From the NCBI GenBank assembly GCA_900315145.1, contig OMYE01000026.1, positions 1 to 53,436 of the forward strand: a stretch of 53,436 nucleotides of DNA. The letters run 5' to 3'. The notes under the pieces are model-generated. The model was not told the DNA's origin. It was given only the letters and a program-made list of their open reading frames with translations, and ran no database searches. Made by a program: the position numbers and the translations under genes. Numbering within the stretch: position 1 is the first letter of the stretch; every line of letters begins with the position of its first letter. The stretch is from an uncultured Pseudomonadota bacterium. GTDB taxonomy: Bacteria > Pseudomonadota > Gammaproteobacteria > Enterobacterales > Succinivibrionaceae. This document shows, in pieces, positions 23,013 through 31,374 of the stretch.

Positions 23013-23525
23013 ATGAGTGGCAGTGAATTGAGAAAACAGCTTCTGGATTTATCCGCAGAACTTGGAGAGATTTTAAAGAGAAAAGGACTTGTTATGTGTA
23101 CGGCTGAATCGTGTACCGGCGGGCTTATCAGCGGTTATGTTACCGAAATCAGCGGTTCATCAGCATGGTTTGACCGGGCCTTCATCACATACACTAATGA
23201 AGCAAAGCATGAAATGCTTGGGGTGTCAGAGAAAACCCTGACAGAATTCGGAGCAGTGAGCGGTGAGGTGGTGATGCAGATGGTGTCTGGGGCTGTATGC
23301 AGATCAAATGCCGGGGTAGGGGTTGCTGTAAGCGGTATAGCCGGTCCGACAGGCGGTACTCCGGATAAACCGGTCGGTACGGTATGGATGGCCTGGCATT
23401 TTCCTGACGGAACCGTGAAAACTGAAAAATGCCTTTTTTCCGGAAGCCGTGAGGAAGTAAGACTTAAAACAGTACGGCATGCCTTTCAGGTACTTATCAG
23501 CGAACTTGGTTCTGCTTTCGATTAA
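23013..23525 (+). CDS. pncC: Nicotinamide-nucleotide amidase PncC (CinA C-terminal domain type)
   Basis: Deamidates NMN to nicotinate mononucleotide in NAD recycling. This is the stand-alone CinA-C form of 170 residues, with the catalytic-Ser motif TAESCTGGLISG, the GSSAWFDRAFITYTN segment, VSGIAGPTGGTPDKPVGTVW and the usual C-terminal helix. AGG lies about 7 bases before the ATG. It occupies the E. coli ygaD position between mutS and recA. Confidence 0.94.
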   Translation: MSGSELRKQLLDLSAELGEILKRKGLVMCTAESCTGGLISGYVTEISGSSAWFDRAFITYTNEAKHEMLGVSEKTLTEFGAVSGEVVMQMVSGAVCRSNAGVGVAVSGIAGPTGGTPDKPVGTVWMAWHFPDGTVKTEKCLFSGSREEVRLKTVRHAFQVLISELGSAFD

Positions 23526-23728
23526 TTACCCCGGTTTAAAAACTTCTTCAGCCGGCTGCCGGTATAACCTGATACTTAATCCTTTCCTTTCATAGATGAT
23601 CTTGAGAAGTTTTTGTAATATTTTTATTTACCGGAAGATTTGTCTGGAAAACCCATTCCGGAGAAACGTGATCGGGACGGAATTTTTAAATAAGAATAAT
23701 AAAAATAGTCTTTGTATTAAAATTTATA

Positions 23729-23758
23729 TTGACAATTCAATCTATGAATCATTATACT
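23729..23758 (+). promoter_or_regulatory. recA promoter with a palindrome in its spacer
   Basis: -35 TTGACA (23729-23734), 18-base spacer, -10 TATACT (23753-23758). The spacer contains the inverted repeat ATTCA-N5-TGAAT at 23735-23749, well placed for a repressor. The enterobacterial LexA consensus CTGT-N8-ACAG is not visible in the 345-base pncC-recA gap, which otherwise holds nothing recognisable. Confidence 0.6.
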
Positions 23759-23870
23759 AGGCATATAGTTTGAAGACAAAATACCGGAATTATTTATTTA
23801 GCGACTTTTAAAACTGATAAGGCCCTGTTTCTTATAAGGGTGATTATCAGAATACAGATGGTGATTATAT

Positions 23871-24977
23871 ATGGCAGGAACTAAGATAGAACAGGATAAC
23901 AAGCAGAAGGCATTGCAGGCGGCTATTGATCAGATCAATAAGCAGTTTGGTAAAGGTTCAATTATGCGTCTCGGTGATAATAAGCAGCTGGATATTGAAA
24001 GTATCCCGACCGGCTCACTATCACTTGACATAGCATTGGGCATAGGTGGTCTTCCATGCGGCCGTATTATTGAAATATACGGACCTGAAAGCTCCGGTAA
24101 GACTACTCTTACACTGGAACTCATAGCCCAGGCTCAGAAACTTGGCAAGAGCTGTGCCTTTATCGACGCGGAACATGCACTTGATCCTGTATATGCCTCC
24201 AAGCTAGGAGTAAATATTCAGAATCTGTATGTGTCTCAACCGGACAACGGTGAGCAGGCTTTGGATATCTGTGATACTCTGGTTCGTTCAGGAGGTGTTG
24301 ATCTGATAATTGTTGACTCAGTGGCAGCTCTGGTTCCTAAGGCTGAAATTGACGGCGATATGGGGGATTCCCATATGGGACTTCAGGCAAGACTGATGTC
24401 TCAGGCGCTTAGAAAACTTACCGGCAGCATCAAGCAGGCCAACTGCATGTGTGTGTTTATCAATCAGCTTCGTATGAAGATAGGCGTGATGTTCGGTAAT
24501 CCGGAAACCACCACCGGCGGTAATGCGCTTAAGTACTATGCTTCTGTAAGACTTGATATCCGAAAGGGAGCTCCGATAAAGAACGGAGAGGAAATCATCG
24601 GTAACGAAACCAAGGTTAAGGTTGTAAAGAACAAGGTCGCTCCACCGTTCAAGACAGCAGAATTCATGATTATGTTCGGCAAGGGCATCAGCATGGAAAG
24701 TGAAATTGTGGATCTCGGAGTTAAGTCAGACATTATTGAAAAATCCGGCGCATGGTTCTCATATAAGGGACAGAAGATTGGTCAGGGTAAGAATAATGTC
24801 ATTAAGTATCTAGAGACCAATCCTGAGGTTAAGGAGGAGATTATTGCCAAGATCAGGGAATATTATCAGGCTCATAATGAGTTTTCACTGACTCCGTCTG
24901 ATGAAAGTGCTGCTGAGATTGAGAATGTGGAACTTCCTCCGGAACTCGAAGTAGCAGAAATTCCGGATGATCTCTGA
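23871..24977 (+). CDS. recA: Recombinase RecA
   Basis: DNA-dependent ATPase for homologous recombination and the co-protease that triggers LexA cleavage. The 368 residues contain Walker A GPESSGKT (71-78), the [12 protein letters not shown] Walker B region, loop L1 ([19 protein letters not shown]), loop L2 ([21 protein letters not shown]) and the acidic C-terminal tail ([19 protein letters not shown]). An attenuator-like hairpin separates it from recX. Confidence 0.98.
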   Translation: MAGTKIEQDNKQKALQAAIDQINKQFGKGSIMRLGDNKQLDIESIPTGSLSLDIALGIGGLPCGRIIEIYGPESSGKTTLTLELIAQAQKLGKSCAFIDAEHALDPVYASKLGVNIQNLYVSQPDNGEQALDICDTLVRSGGVDLIIVDSVAALVPKAEIDGDMGDSHMGLQARLMSQALRKLTGSIKQANCMCVFINQLRMKIGVMFGNPETTTGGNALKYYASVRLDIRKGAPIKNGEEIIGNETKVKVVKNKVAPPFKTAEFMIMFGKGISMESEIVDLGVKSDIIEKSGAWFSYKGQKIGQGKNNVIKYLETNPEVKEEIIAKIREYYQAHNEFSLTPSDESAAEIENVELPPELEVAEIPDDL

Positions 24978-25030
24978 TAGATTCTGACACGGTTCCGGGC
25001 AGCAGTCGCGGAAAAACAAACATTTATGTA

Positions 25031-25053
25031 AAAAGCCGGCTTGCCGGCTTTTG
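25031..25053 (+). terminator. recA-recX attenuator/terminator
   Basis: AAAAGCCGGC and GCCGGCTTTT form a perfect 10-bp inverted repeat separated by TT, giving a GC-rich hairpin with a short T-run. It lies 16 bases before the recX start. E. coli also has a leaky terminator here, so recX is probably made by read-through. Confidence 0.75.
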
Positions 25054-25068
25054 TATTCAGGGGATGAT

Positions 25069-25548
25069 ATGGCCAGTGATTCAGCCTCAAAGGCTTATGA
25101 GTATGCGGTAAAACTTTTAACCAGAAAGGATTATTCTGAATACGAATTGAGACAAAAATTAAAATCCCGCTGCAGTCAGTCTGATGCTGATGAAATTATT
25201 CTCAGACTGCAGGAAAACCGGTATCAGAGTGATGAACGCTGTGCGGAAATGCTGGTTCGTCATTATCTCGGTAATGGTTACGGCAGAATGAAAATCTATT
25301 TTGAAGCCTGTCAGAAAAAATTATCGAGAGCCACTGTTGATAATATACTTGATGAGATGAATCCGGACTGGGTCGGCGTTGCTGTGGAATTAATATTCAG
25401 ACGGGTATCCGAAATTGATAAAGCGGATTATCAGGAAAAAAAGAAAATTATAGCGTTTCTGGTACGACGAGGATATAGCGTGGATGAAGCGGTAAAGGCA
25501 CTGAAAAAAGCTGTGCTGCTTGCCGGTCAGGAAAAAGAAGAAAACTAA
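25069..25548 (+). CDS. recX: Regulatory protein RecX
   Basis: Negative modulator of RecA filaments. It has the three-helix-repeat RecX fold: AYEYAVKLLTRKDYSEYELRQKL, then LQENRYQSDERCAEMLVRHYLGNGYGRMKI, then KIIAFLVRRGYSVDEAVKAL. I place the start at ATG 25069 (159 residues) after AGGGGA. A TTG at 25051 would start inside the attenuator T-run. E. coli RecX is 166 residues. Confidence 0.9.
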   Translation: MASDSASKAYEYAVKLLTRKDYSEYELRQKLKSRCSQSDADEIILRLQENRYQSDERCAEMLVRHYLGNGYGRMKIYFEACQKKLSRATVDNILDEMNPDWVGVAVELIFRRVSEIDKADYQEKKKIIAFLVRRGYSVDEAVKALKKAVLLAGQEKEEN

Positions 25549-25603
25549 AAAATAACAGTAATTATCTTTACCCATGAATCAGTACAACCATTATTCAACA
25601 GTA

Positions 25604-25618
25604 CCGGTCGAAGACCGG
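25604..25618. other. Perfect hairpin between recX and alaS
   Basis: CCGGTC pairs with GACCGG around a GAA triloop. No T-run follows, so it is not a standard intrinsic terminator. It may stabilise the recX 3' end. Confidence 0.4.
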
Positions 25619-25748
25619 GATTTATGTGTGAATTCCTGAAATGGTCTAGGTTATAAAACGAACCTTACGGGTACTGCAGAATAAAGAATACCGGTTAAAA
25701 ATTATGGAAAACTGTGGTATTTTTTCGTAACCGATTTTAATCATAAAT

Positions 25749-25777
25749 TTGCGACATAAAGCAAAAAAATATATAAT
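25749..25777 (+). promoter_or_regulatory. Probable sigma-70 promoter of alaS
   Basis: -35 TTGCGA (25749-25754), 17-base spacer, perfect -10 TATAAT (25772-25777). The start codon lies 61 bases downstream of the -10. Confidence 0.65.
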
Positions 25778-25837
25778 TCTCACAAACTAAATCTTTTTAG
25801 TATTTTATATCTTAAAAAAAATCAGAAAAGGCTTTTT

Positions 25838-27847
25838 ATGTACATGACAACCTCAGAGATTCGTAAAGCGTTTCTCGAATATTTCCATTCACATGGTCAT
25901 GAGGTGGTAAGTTCAAGTTCTTTGGTTCCTCATAACGATCCTACACTGTTGTTTACCAATGCCGGTATGAATCAGTTTAAGGACGTTTTTCTGGGTAAAG
26001 AGCTTAGAAGTTATACACGTGCTACTACTGCGCAGAGATGTGTCCGTGCAGGCGGTAAGCATAACGACTTAGACAATGTAGGTTACACTGCTCGTCATCA
26101 TACATTCTTTGAAATGTTAGGTAACTTCAGCTTTGGTGACTATTTCAAAAAAGATGCTATTCATTTTGCCTGGGGCTTCCTGACAGGTGTACTGATGATA
26201 CCTGCGGAAAAACTCACAGTTACTGTTTATCAGACTGATGATGAAGCCTATGATATCTGGAATAAGGAAATCGGTATTCCTGCAGAACGCATTGTCAGAA
26301 TAGGTGACAATAAGGGGGCTCCTTATGCTTCAGATAACTTCTGGCAGATGGGGGATACAGGTCCGTGCGGTCCTTGCACTGAAATATTCTACGACCACGG
26401 TGCCGATATCTGGGGTGGCCCTCCAGGATCAGCTGAAGAAGACGGAGACAGATTCATTGAAGTCTGGAACATTGTATTTATGCAGTACAACCGTACTATC
26501 GACGGAGAGTTCCATAAGCTTCCTCGTCCTTCTGTTGACACCGGTATGGGGCTTGAGCGTATTGCGGCAGTAATGCAGAATGTTCATTCAAATTATGAAA
26601 TTGATTTGTTCAGGGATTTGATTGCCAAGACTGCTGAAGTTCTGTCAGTTTCCGATTTGAGCAATAAATCATTGAGAGTTATAGCCGACCATATCCGTTC
26701 ATGCTCATTCCTGATTGCCGATGGGGTTCTTCCTTCAAATGAAGGCAGAGGATATGTTCTCAGACGTATTATCAGAAGAGCTGTAAGACACGGCAGACTG
26801 TTAGGAGCAACAGAGGTATTTTTCTACAAACTGGTTAAACATCTTGCTGCTCTCATGGGTGAAGCTTATCCTGAACTGGTTGCTCATACCGACCTTATAG
26901 AGAAGACTCTCAGAAAGGAGGAGGAACAGTTTATCAAGACTCTCGACAGAGGTCTGAATCTCCTCAATGAACAGCTCGCTGCACTCGGTGATAACAAAAC
27001 CATTCCTGGAAATGTAGTATTCAAGCTTTATGATACATACGGTTTCCCTGTAGACCTTACAGCTGATGTTGTGAGAGACGCCGGTTATGTCATCGATCAG
27101 GCAGGTTTTGATGAAGAAATGAATAAGCAGAGAGCCAGAGCTAAGGAAGCCAGTGCTTTTGATATTGACTATAACTCTCAGCTTAAGGTTCAGAGTAATA
27201 CTGAATTCCTCGGATATAATTCATTAACTGCTGATACAGTTGTTGAAAGTGTATTCAAGGGTGTGGATGCTGTAGATGCCGTTTCTACCGATGAAGACGG
27301 AATCATTGTTCTTGAAAAGACTCCTTTCTATGCAGAATGCGGTGGTCAGGTAGGGGATACAGGTGTTATCAGATCAGTAGATGACGGTTTTATATTCAAG
27401 GTTACCGATACCAAGAAGGTAGGTAATACCACTATTCATATCGGTAAGGTTGAGCTCGGTTCTTTTGTTCCGGGAATGAAGGTTGTAGCTGAAGTTGACA
27501 GTATGTCCAGAAAACTTACCTGTGCTCATCACAGTGCAACACATCTGTTACAGGCTGCTCTGCGCAAGGTTCTTGGTAATCATGTAAACCAGAAGGGATC
27601 TGCAGTAAGTTCCGAACGTCTGCGTTTTGACTTCTCTCATAATGAGCCTGTAACTCTTGAACAGCTTGCAGAAGTGGAAAAGCTGGTTAACAGTGAAATT
27701 GTTGCCAACCTGTGTGTTGATACAAAGGTAATGGATCTTGAGGAAGCTAAGAAGACCGGGGCCATGGCATTATTCGGTGAAAAATATGACCAGAAGGTAC
27801 GCGTTGTATCCATGGGGGATTTTTCATGTGAATTGTGGAAGCTGTAG
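25838..27847 (+). CDS. alaS: Alanyl-tRNA synthetase, N-terminal part (catalytic and truncated editing domain)
   Basis: Charges tRNA-Ala with alanine. Residues 1-660 match a normal bacterial AlaRS: the class II catalytic core ([40 protein letters not shown]), the tRNA-recognition domain, and an editing domain with the first half of the zinc/editing site, His565 and His569 in HHSATHLL. The frame then reads [10 protein letters not shown] and stops. In normal AlaRS, GDFSTEL is followed by CGGTH, giving the other two zinc ligands, and about 24 more residues before the C-Ala linker. Those bases are missing here, about 88 by comparison with the E. coli protein as I recall it, and the frame shifts. 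Charging may survive, because N-terminal AlaRS fragments are active in E. coli, but editing should be lost. A sequencing or assembly error is possible. The start is supported by AAGG 6 bases upstream. Confidence 0.9.
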   Translation: MYMTTSEIRKAFLEYFHSHGHEVVSSSSLVPHNDPTLLFTNAGMNQFKDVFLGKELRSYTRATTAQRCVRAGGKHNDLDNVGYTARHHTFFEMLGNFSFGDYFKKDAIHFAWGFLTGVLMIPAEKLTVTVYQTDDEAYDIWNKEIGIPAERIVRIGDNKGAPYASDNFWQMGDTGPCGPCTEIFYDHGADIWGGPPGSAEEDGDRFIEVWNIVFMQYNRTIDGEFHKLPRPSVDTGMGLERIAAVMQNVHSNYEIDLFRDLIAKTAEVLSVSDLSNKSLRVIADHIRSCSFLIADGVLPSNEGRGYVLRRIIRRAVRHGRLLGATEVFFYKLVKHLAALMGEAYPELVAHTDLIEKTLRKEEEQFIKTLDRGLNLLNEQLAALGDNKTIPGNVVFKLYDTYGFPVDLTADVVRDAGYVIDQAGFDEEMNKQRARAKEASAFDIDYNSQLKVQSNTEFLGYNSLTADTVVESVFKGVDAVDAVSTDEDGIIVLEKTPFYAECGGQVGDTGVIRSVDDGFIFKVTDTKKVGNTTIHIGKVELGSFVPGMKVVAEVDSMSRKLTCAHHSATHLLQAALRKVLGNHVNQKGSAVSSERLRFDFSHNEPVTLEQLAEVEKLVNSEIVANLCVDTKVMDLEEAKKTGAMALFGEKYDQKVRVVSMGDFSCELWKL

Positions 27848-28383
27848 CAAGCCTTTCTGCTCTTGATTATGTGCAGAAGCTTTGTTCAGAACTGAGAAAC
27901 AGTGCTGACCTTCTGAAGAGTGAAATGTTTACAGTGACAGAAAAGGTTCATCAGAATCTTGAACATAACAGAGAACTGGAACATGAAAATGCTGCTCTTA
28001 AGGAAAAGCTGGCTCTTTCAGCTGTTTCAGGTCTGATGTCTTCGGTTGTAGAAATTAATGGTGTAAAGACTTTAACTGCTACATTTGAAGGCGTAGAGGT
28101 TAAGGAAATGAGAACTACACTTGACGATCTTAAGAATCGTTTGAAGAGTGCGGTTATCGTACTGGCCTCAGTTGTGGGAGACAAGGTATTCTTAATTTCC
28201 GGGGTAACCAAGGATTTAACAGCCAAGGTTAAGGCTGGGGATCTGGTAAATCTTGTTGCCAAGCAGATTGACGGTAAGGGTGGCGGCAGACCTGATATGG
28301 CTCAGGGTGGCGGTACTAACGTGGCAAATCTGCCTAAGGCTATGGAAAGTGTTGCTTTGTGGCTTGAGGAAAGACTTGCATAA
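27835..28383 (+). CDS. alaS: Alanyl-tRNA synthetase, detached C-Ala domain part
   Basis: This 182-residue frame continues AlaRS right after the deletion: [13 protein letters not shown] aligns with the E. coli segment beginning IEAVTGEGAI. A coiled coil (about 20-70) and the complete C-Ala (DHHA1-type) domain follow, with LIAGVTKD-like [16 protein letters not shown] and the glycine motif [15 protein letters not shown]. It overlaps the upstream frame by 13 bases. Its own frame is closed by TGA at 27829, so translation would need to begin at GTG 27835, with GGGGGAT about 14 bases upstream, or at a later internal codon. The remainder shows no further damage, which implies a very recent deletion, continued use as a separate peptide, or an artefact. 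Confidence 0.85.
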   Translation: MEAVASLSALDYVQKLCSELRNSADLLKSEMFTVTEKVHQNLEHNRELEHENAALKEKLALSAVSGLMSSVVEINGVKTLTATFEGVEVKEMRTTLDDLKNRLKSAVIVLASVVGDKVFLISGVTKDLTAKVKAGDLVNLVAKQIDGKGGGRPDMAQGGGTNVANLPKAMESVALWLEERLA

Positions 28384-28418
28384 GCAATGCTGATCTGATA
28401 GAAGAAAATAGCAGTGAT

Positions 28419-28455
28419 GAAGAGTTTCCGTGAGAATGGGAACTCTTCTTTTTTT
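28419..28455 (+). terminator. Intrinsic terminator of alaS
   Basis: GAAGAGTTTCC pairs with GGGAACTCTTC (one G-T pair) and is followed by seven T. Confidence 0.85.
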
Positions 28456-28657
28456 AGATAATATTAACAATATTTTTACATGTTTTTTACATTAAAAAAC
28501 ATTGAAGTGGCTTGTGGTATAAGGGACTAAACTATCACTTGAATTTTCCGGATTTTTTTTTATTTTTACTAAAAACAGCATTAGTTTTTTATGGATAAAA
28601 TTCTGACAGTAATATACAATTAAAATGTTATAAGTTGAAATAATCAGCAGGTGAGTG

Positions 28658-28858
28658 ATGTTAATTTTAACCAGACGTTTGGGGGAGTCTATAACTATTG
28701 GAGACAACGTCAAACTTACAGTATTAAGTATAAAGGGCAGTCAGGTCCGTATAGGTGTCGAGGCGCCTAAGGAAGTGTGTATTCAGCGTTCTGAACTTTC
28801 CATGGACAAGGAACAGAAGTCTAAAGACAGCAGTTCAGATAACAGCTCTGAAAAATAA
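28658..28858 (+). CDS. csrA: Carbon storage regulator CsrA
   Basis: Dimeric RNA-binding post-transcriptional regulator that binds GGA motifs in leaders. The 66 residues begin [16 protein letters not shown] and contain [16 protein letters not shown] and the RNA-contacting Arg of IQRSEL, followed by a charged Ser/Asp/Lys-rich tail. The ATG at 28658 is preceded by AGGTGA; a GTG one codon earlier is unlikely. The alaS-csrA-tRNA order is the E. coli one. I did not find a convincing promoter in the 274 bases upstream. Confidence 0.97.
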   Translation: MLILTRRLGESITIGDNVKLTVLSIKGSQVRIGVEAPKEVCIQRSELSMDKEQKSKDSSSDNSSEK

Positions 28859-29337
28859 AAGGTCTTTTATACAGTTATTCTATAATCTTCTCTTCTTTAG
28901 GGAAGAGATGTCAGTTTTATGTCTAAAGCAGAGACGGTGCATTCGTGATGTAATGTTGCCGGTTTTATTTTGCGTTTCTGTTTTTAATTCAATGTTCTGA
29001 TAATTTCTGAAACTGCTGTTTTCTGGGCTGAAGTTTTGTTATCTCTGATTTCAGTCAAATGTTATAAATCATTTTTTTATTATATATTATTCAGGCATGA
29101 CGGTTGTTCCTGCCGGTAGCATTATTTATATAGGCAGGTGAATGATGTGAGTACTGATTATTTATAAAATCAGTATTCAGATAAAAAGTAAAAAATGATA
29201 TTCAGCAGGCATTACTGTTCAGAAAAGTTGAAAAAATAGTTATTATTAAATAAAAGTTGTATTTTTATTCAAATTGACTAAAAAATTAGCAATTAAACCA
29301 AAAAAAGCACTAAAAACACTTTTTTTTAACTTATTTC
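28859..29337. other. csrA-tRNA intergenic region
   Basis: No gene is supported. TCTCTTC/GAAGAGA (28889-28908) forms a hairpin that may help end csrA but has no T-run. CCTGCC (29109-29114) pairs with GGCAGG (29133-29138) across 18 bases. The rest is very AT-rich, including a homopolymer-rich stretch just before the tRNA promoter that could act as an UP element. Confidence 0.35.
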
Positions 29338-29365
29338 TTGACAATATTTGAGAACAGAGTAAAAT
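29338..29365 (+). promoter_or_regulatory. Strong sigma-70 promoter of the tRNA cluster
   Basis: Perfect -35 TTGACA (29338-29343), 16-base spacer, -10 TAAAAT (29360-29365). It lies 21 bases before the first tRNA and is preceded by A/T tracts. The architecture (TTGAC-, 16 bases, TAAAAT) matches the rRNA promoter at the right edge. Confidence 0.8.
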
Positions 29366-29386
29366 TCACCTCACAACGAAACCGAT

Positions 29387-29477
29387 GGTGAGATGACCGA
29401 GAGGCCGAAGGTACTCCCCTGCTAAGGGAGCATACCCCAAAAGGGTATCGAGGGTTCGAATCCCTCTCTCACCGCCA
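29387..29477 (+). tRNA. tRNA-Ser (GCT anticodon)
   Basis: A 91-base class II tRNA. Acceptor GGTGAGA pairs with TCTCACC, with discriminator G and an encoded CCA. The anticodon stem CTCCC/GGGAG holds TGCTAA, i.e. anticodon GCT reading AGC/AGT. It has a long variable arm (ATACCC/GGGTAT) and the TTCGAAT T-loop. It matches E. coli serV in sequence type and position after csrA. Confidence 0.97.
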
Positions 29478-29496
29478 GTTTTGGAATAAAAGTAGC

Positions 29497-29573
29497 GCAC
29501 CCTTAGCTCAGCTGGATAGAGTACTCGGCTACGAACCGAGCGGTCGAAGGTTCGAATCCTTCAGGGTGCGCCA
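29497..29573 (+). tRNA. tRNA-Arg (ACG anticodon), copy 1
   Basis: A 77-base tRNA. Acceptor GCACCCT pairs with AGGGTGC, with discriminator G and CCA encoded. The anticodon arm CTCGG-CTACGAA-CCGAG gives ACG, whose first base should be edited to inosine by TadA to read CGN codons. The two leader bases GC can extend the acceptor stem to 9 bp with G73-C74. It corresponds to E. coli argV/argY. Confidence 0.97.
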
Positions 29574-29602
29574 TTTAACAATTTATGATTTCCTAATTTT
29601 GC

Positions 29603-29679
29603 GCACCCTTAGCTCAGCTGGATAGAGTACTCGGCTACGAACCGAGCGGTCGAAGGTTCGAATCCTTCAGGGTGCGCCA
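29603..29679 (+). tRNA. tRNA-Arg (ACG anticodon), copy 2
   Basis: Identical to the copy at 29497-29573. E. coli has four such copies at this locus; here there are two. A T-run follows the CCA immediately (29683-29689). Confidence 0.97.
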
Positions 29680-29719
29680 TTTCTTTTTTTATAAATCCCT
29701 TTGTATGTTGCTGATCTGT

Positions 29720-29760
29720 CTGTCGGCGTTTTATTGCCGGACGGATGTTTGTGCTTTGTT
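29720..29760 (+). terminator. Probable terminator of the tRNA cluster
   Basis: CTGTCGGC pairs with GCCG(G)ACGG with one bulge around GTTTTATT. An interrupted T-rich stretch follows, so it is weaker than the other terminators in the window. Confidence 0.45.
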
Positions 29761-29882
29761 TTTCCGGTATTTACTTTTTTCCTGTCGCTTATTTGATTAT
29801 TTGCAGAGTCGATTAATCACATGATATGTTTTTTTGAGTATAATAAACTCAATTTTTATTAACGATGTATTTAGGTGTTCTG

Positions 29883-31325
29883 ATGGCTGCTAATAATTGG
29901 CAAAACGGTGCAAATTCCGTCGGCAATAAGAGAATAAATTCCAATCCGGGTGAACCGTTGGGAATGCCCCATGACTACGAAGCTGAACAGGCCGTTATCG
30001 GTTCTCTGCTGCTTAAACCGAGTAAACTTGAACTCGTTAATCAAAAACTGCAGCCGGAGGATTTTTTCAGTGAAAATCATCGGCGCATCTACCAGTCTAT
30101 TCTGCGTCTTTCTCTTTCTGAAAAATCCATTGACATTATTAACCTTTCAGATGATTTACAGCAGCAGGGACTTCTTGAGGAAATCGGTGGTCAGCCTTAC
30201 CTCCTTAATCTACAGCGTAAACCTCCCGAATCAGTTGATATTCTCAGTTACGCCAATATTGTCAGTGATAAATCTCAGGCGAGAAAAATTCTGAATATCA
30301 TTAATTCGATTGAACAGAGGCTGCATTCTCCAGGTGGTGAATCTATTTCATCAATCCGTGACGAGCTGGAAAATGCCGTTTATAAACTCGGTGAGGATCA
30401 GACCGGGATTGATGAGAACGCTCCGCAGAGTATTCAGAAGGTTATTCTTGATGTTGTTAATGATATCCGAATCAACAATAATAAGAATATCGATGTAACC
30501 GGTGTTACCACCGGTTTTAAGGGGCTGGATGAAATGACTGCCGGGCTTCACGGTGGCGAGCTTATTATTGTAGGTGCAAGACCGGCTATGGGTAAAACTA
30601 CCTTTGGTATGAATCTTGTGGAGAATATGGCTTTTAAATCCAATCCTTCAATTAAACCTGTTTTGGTTTTTTCCATAGAAATGAATGCCAAGGAGATCGT
30701 TACCAGATTGATTTCCTCCATGGCTCATATTGAAATGGACAGGTTGAAGAAATACCGTCTCGATGAAACAGATCTTAAGAGTATGATTTCTATTGCCACA
30801 AAAGTAAATCAGTACAAATATCCGCCGATTTATATTTGTGACGGACAGGTTACAGCTCAGGAAATCAGATCTATAACCAAGCGTCTGGCTAGAGAATACA
30901 ACGGACTTGGCGGTATAATGGTGGATTATCTGCAGCGTATAAACTTCCCGAATGATGGTAGAGCTAGACACGAACAGATAGGTGAGGCATCATGGATTCT
31001 CAAGTCACTGGCGAAGGAGCTGCAGATTCCGGTAATTGCGCTGGCTCAGGTGGGTAGAGATATTGAAAAAGGGCGTAAGGATAAGAGACCTATGAATGCT
31101 GACCTGCGTGAATCCGGTTCTATTGAACAGGATGCTGACGTAATTATGTTCGTGCATAGAGAAGAGCAATATCAGAAAGACAATCCCGAATTGAAAGGAA
31201 AGGCGGAAATAATCATCGGTAAGCAGAGAAACGGTCCTACCGGAATAGTAGAAATGTTTTTCCAGGGGAATTACGCCAGATTTACTTCTATTACTAAAGA
31301 TAGCAGTCTGGAAAAGACCGTATAA
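29883..31325 (+). CDS. dnaB: Replicative DNA helicase DnaB
   Basis: Hexameric 5'-3' helicase of the replication fork. I place the start at ATG 29883 (480 residues), which has AGGTG 6 bases upstream; the earlier in-frame ATG 29865 has none. It has the N-terminal primase-interaction domain (PHDYEAEQAVIGSLLL), the linker, then the RecA-like motor with GARPAMGKTT (about 230-239), MVDYLQRI, the arginine-finger region and DLRESGSIEQDADVIMFVHR. No intein is present. It is followed by alr as in E. coli. A TATAAT at 29839-29844 is a likely -10, without a good -35. Confidence 0.97.
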   Translation: MAANNWQNGANSVGNKRINSNPGEPLGMPHDYEAEQAVIGSLLLKPSKLELVNQKLQPEDFFSENHRRIYQSILRLSLSEKSIDIINLSDDLQQQGLLEEIGGQPYLLNLQRKPPESVDILSYANIVSDKSQARKILNIINSIEQRLHSPGGESISSIRDELENAVYKLGEDQTGIDENAPQSIQKVILDVVNDIRINNNKNIDVTGVTTGFKGLDEMTAGLHGGELIIVGARPAMGKTTFGMNLVENMAFKSNPSIKPVLVFSIEMNAKEIVTRLISSMAHIEMDRLKKYRLDETDLKSMISIATKVNQYKYPPIYICDGQVTAQEIRSITKRLAREYNGLGGIMVDYLQRINFPNDGRARHEQIGEASWILKSLAKELQIPVIALAQVGRDIEKGRKDKRPMNADLRESGSIEQDADVIMFVHREEQYQKDNPELKGKAEIIIGKQRNGPTGIVEMFFQGNYARFTSITKDSSLEKTV

Positions 31326-31374
31326 ACAGAAGCGATAATGTTATATCGCCGATAATATAATAACAGGACTTTAA

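Larger units (their letters stand above)
29495..29682 (+). repeat. Tandem duplication of the tRNA-Arg unit
   Basis: 82 bases (29495-29576) recur identically at 29601-29682, a 106-base period with a 24-base AT-rich spacer. The repeat includes the GC leader dinucleotide and the trailing TTT, so the unit is the tRNA gene plus its immediate processing context. Confidence 0.9.
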
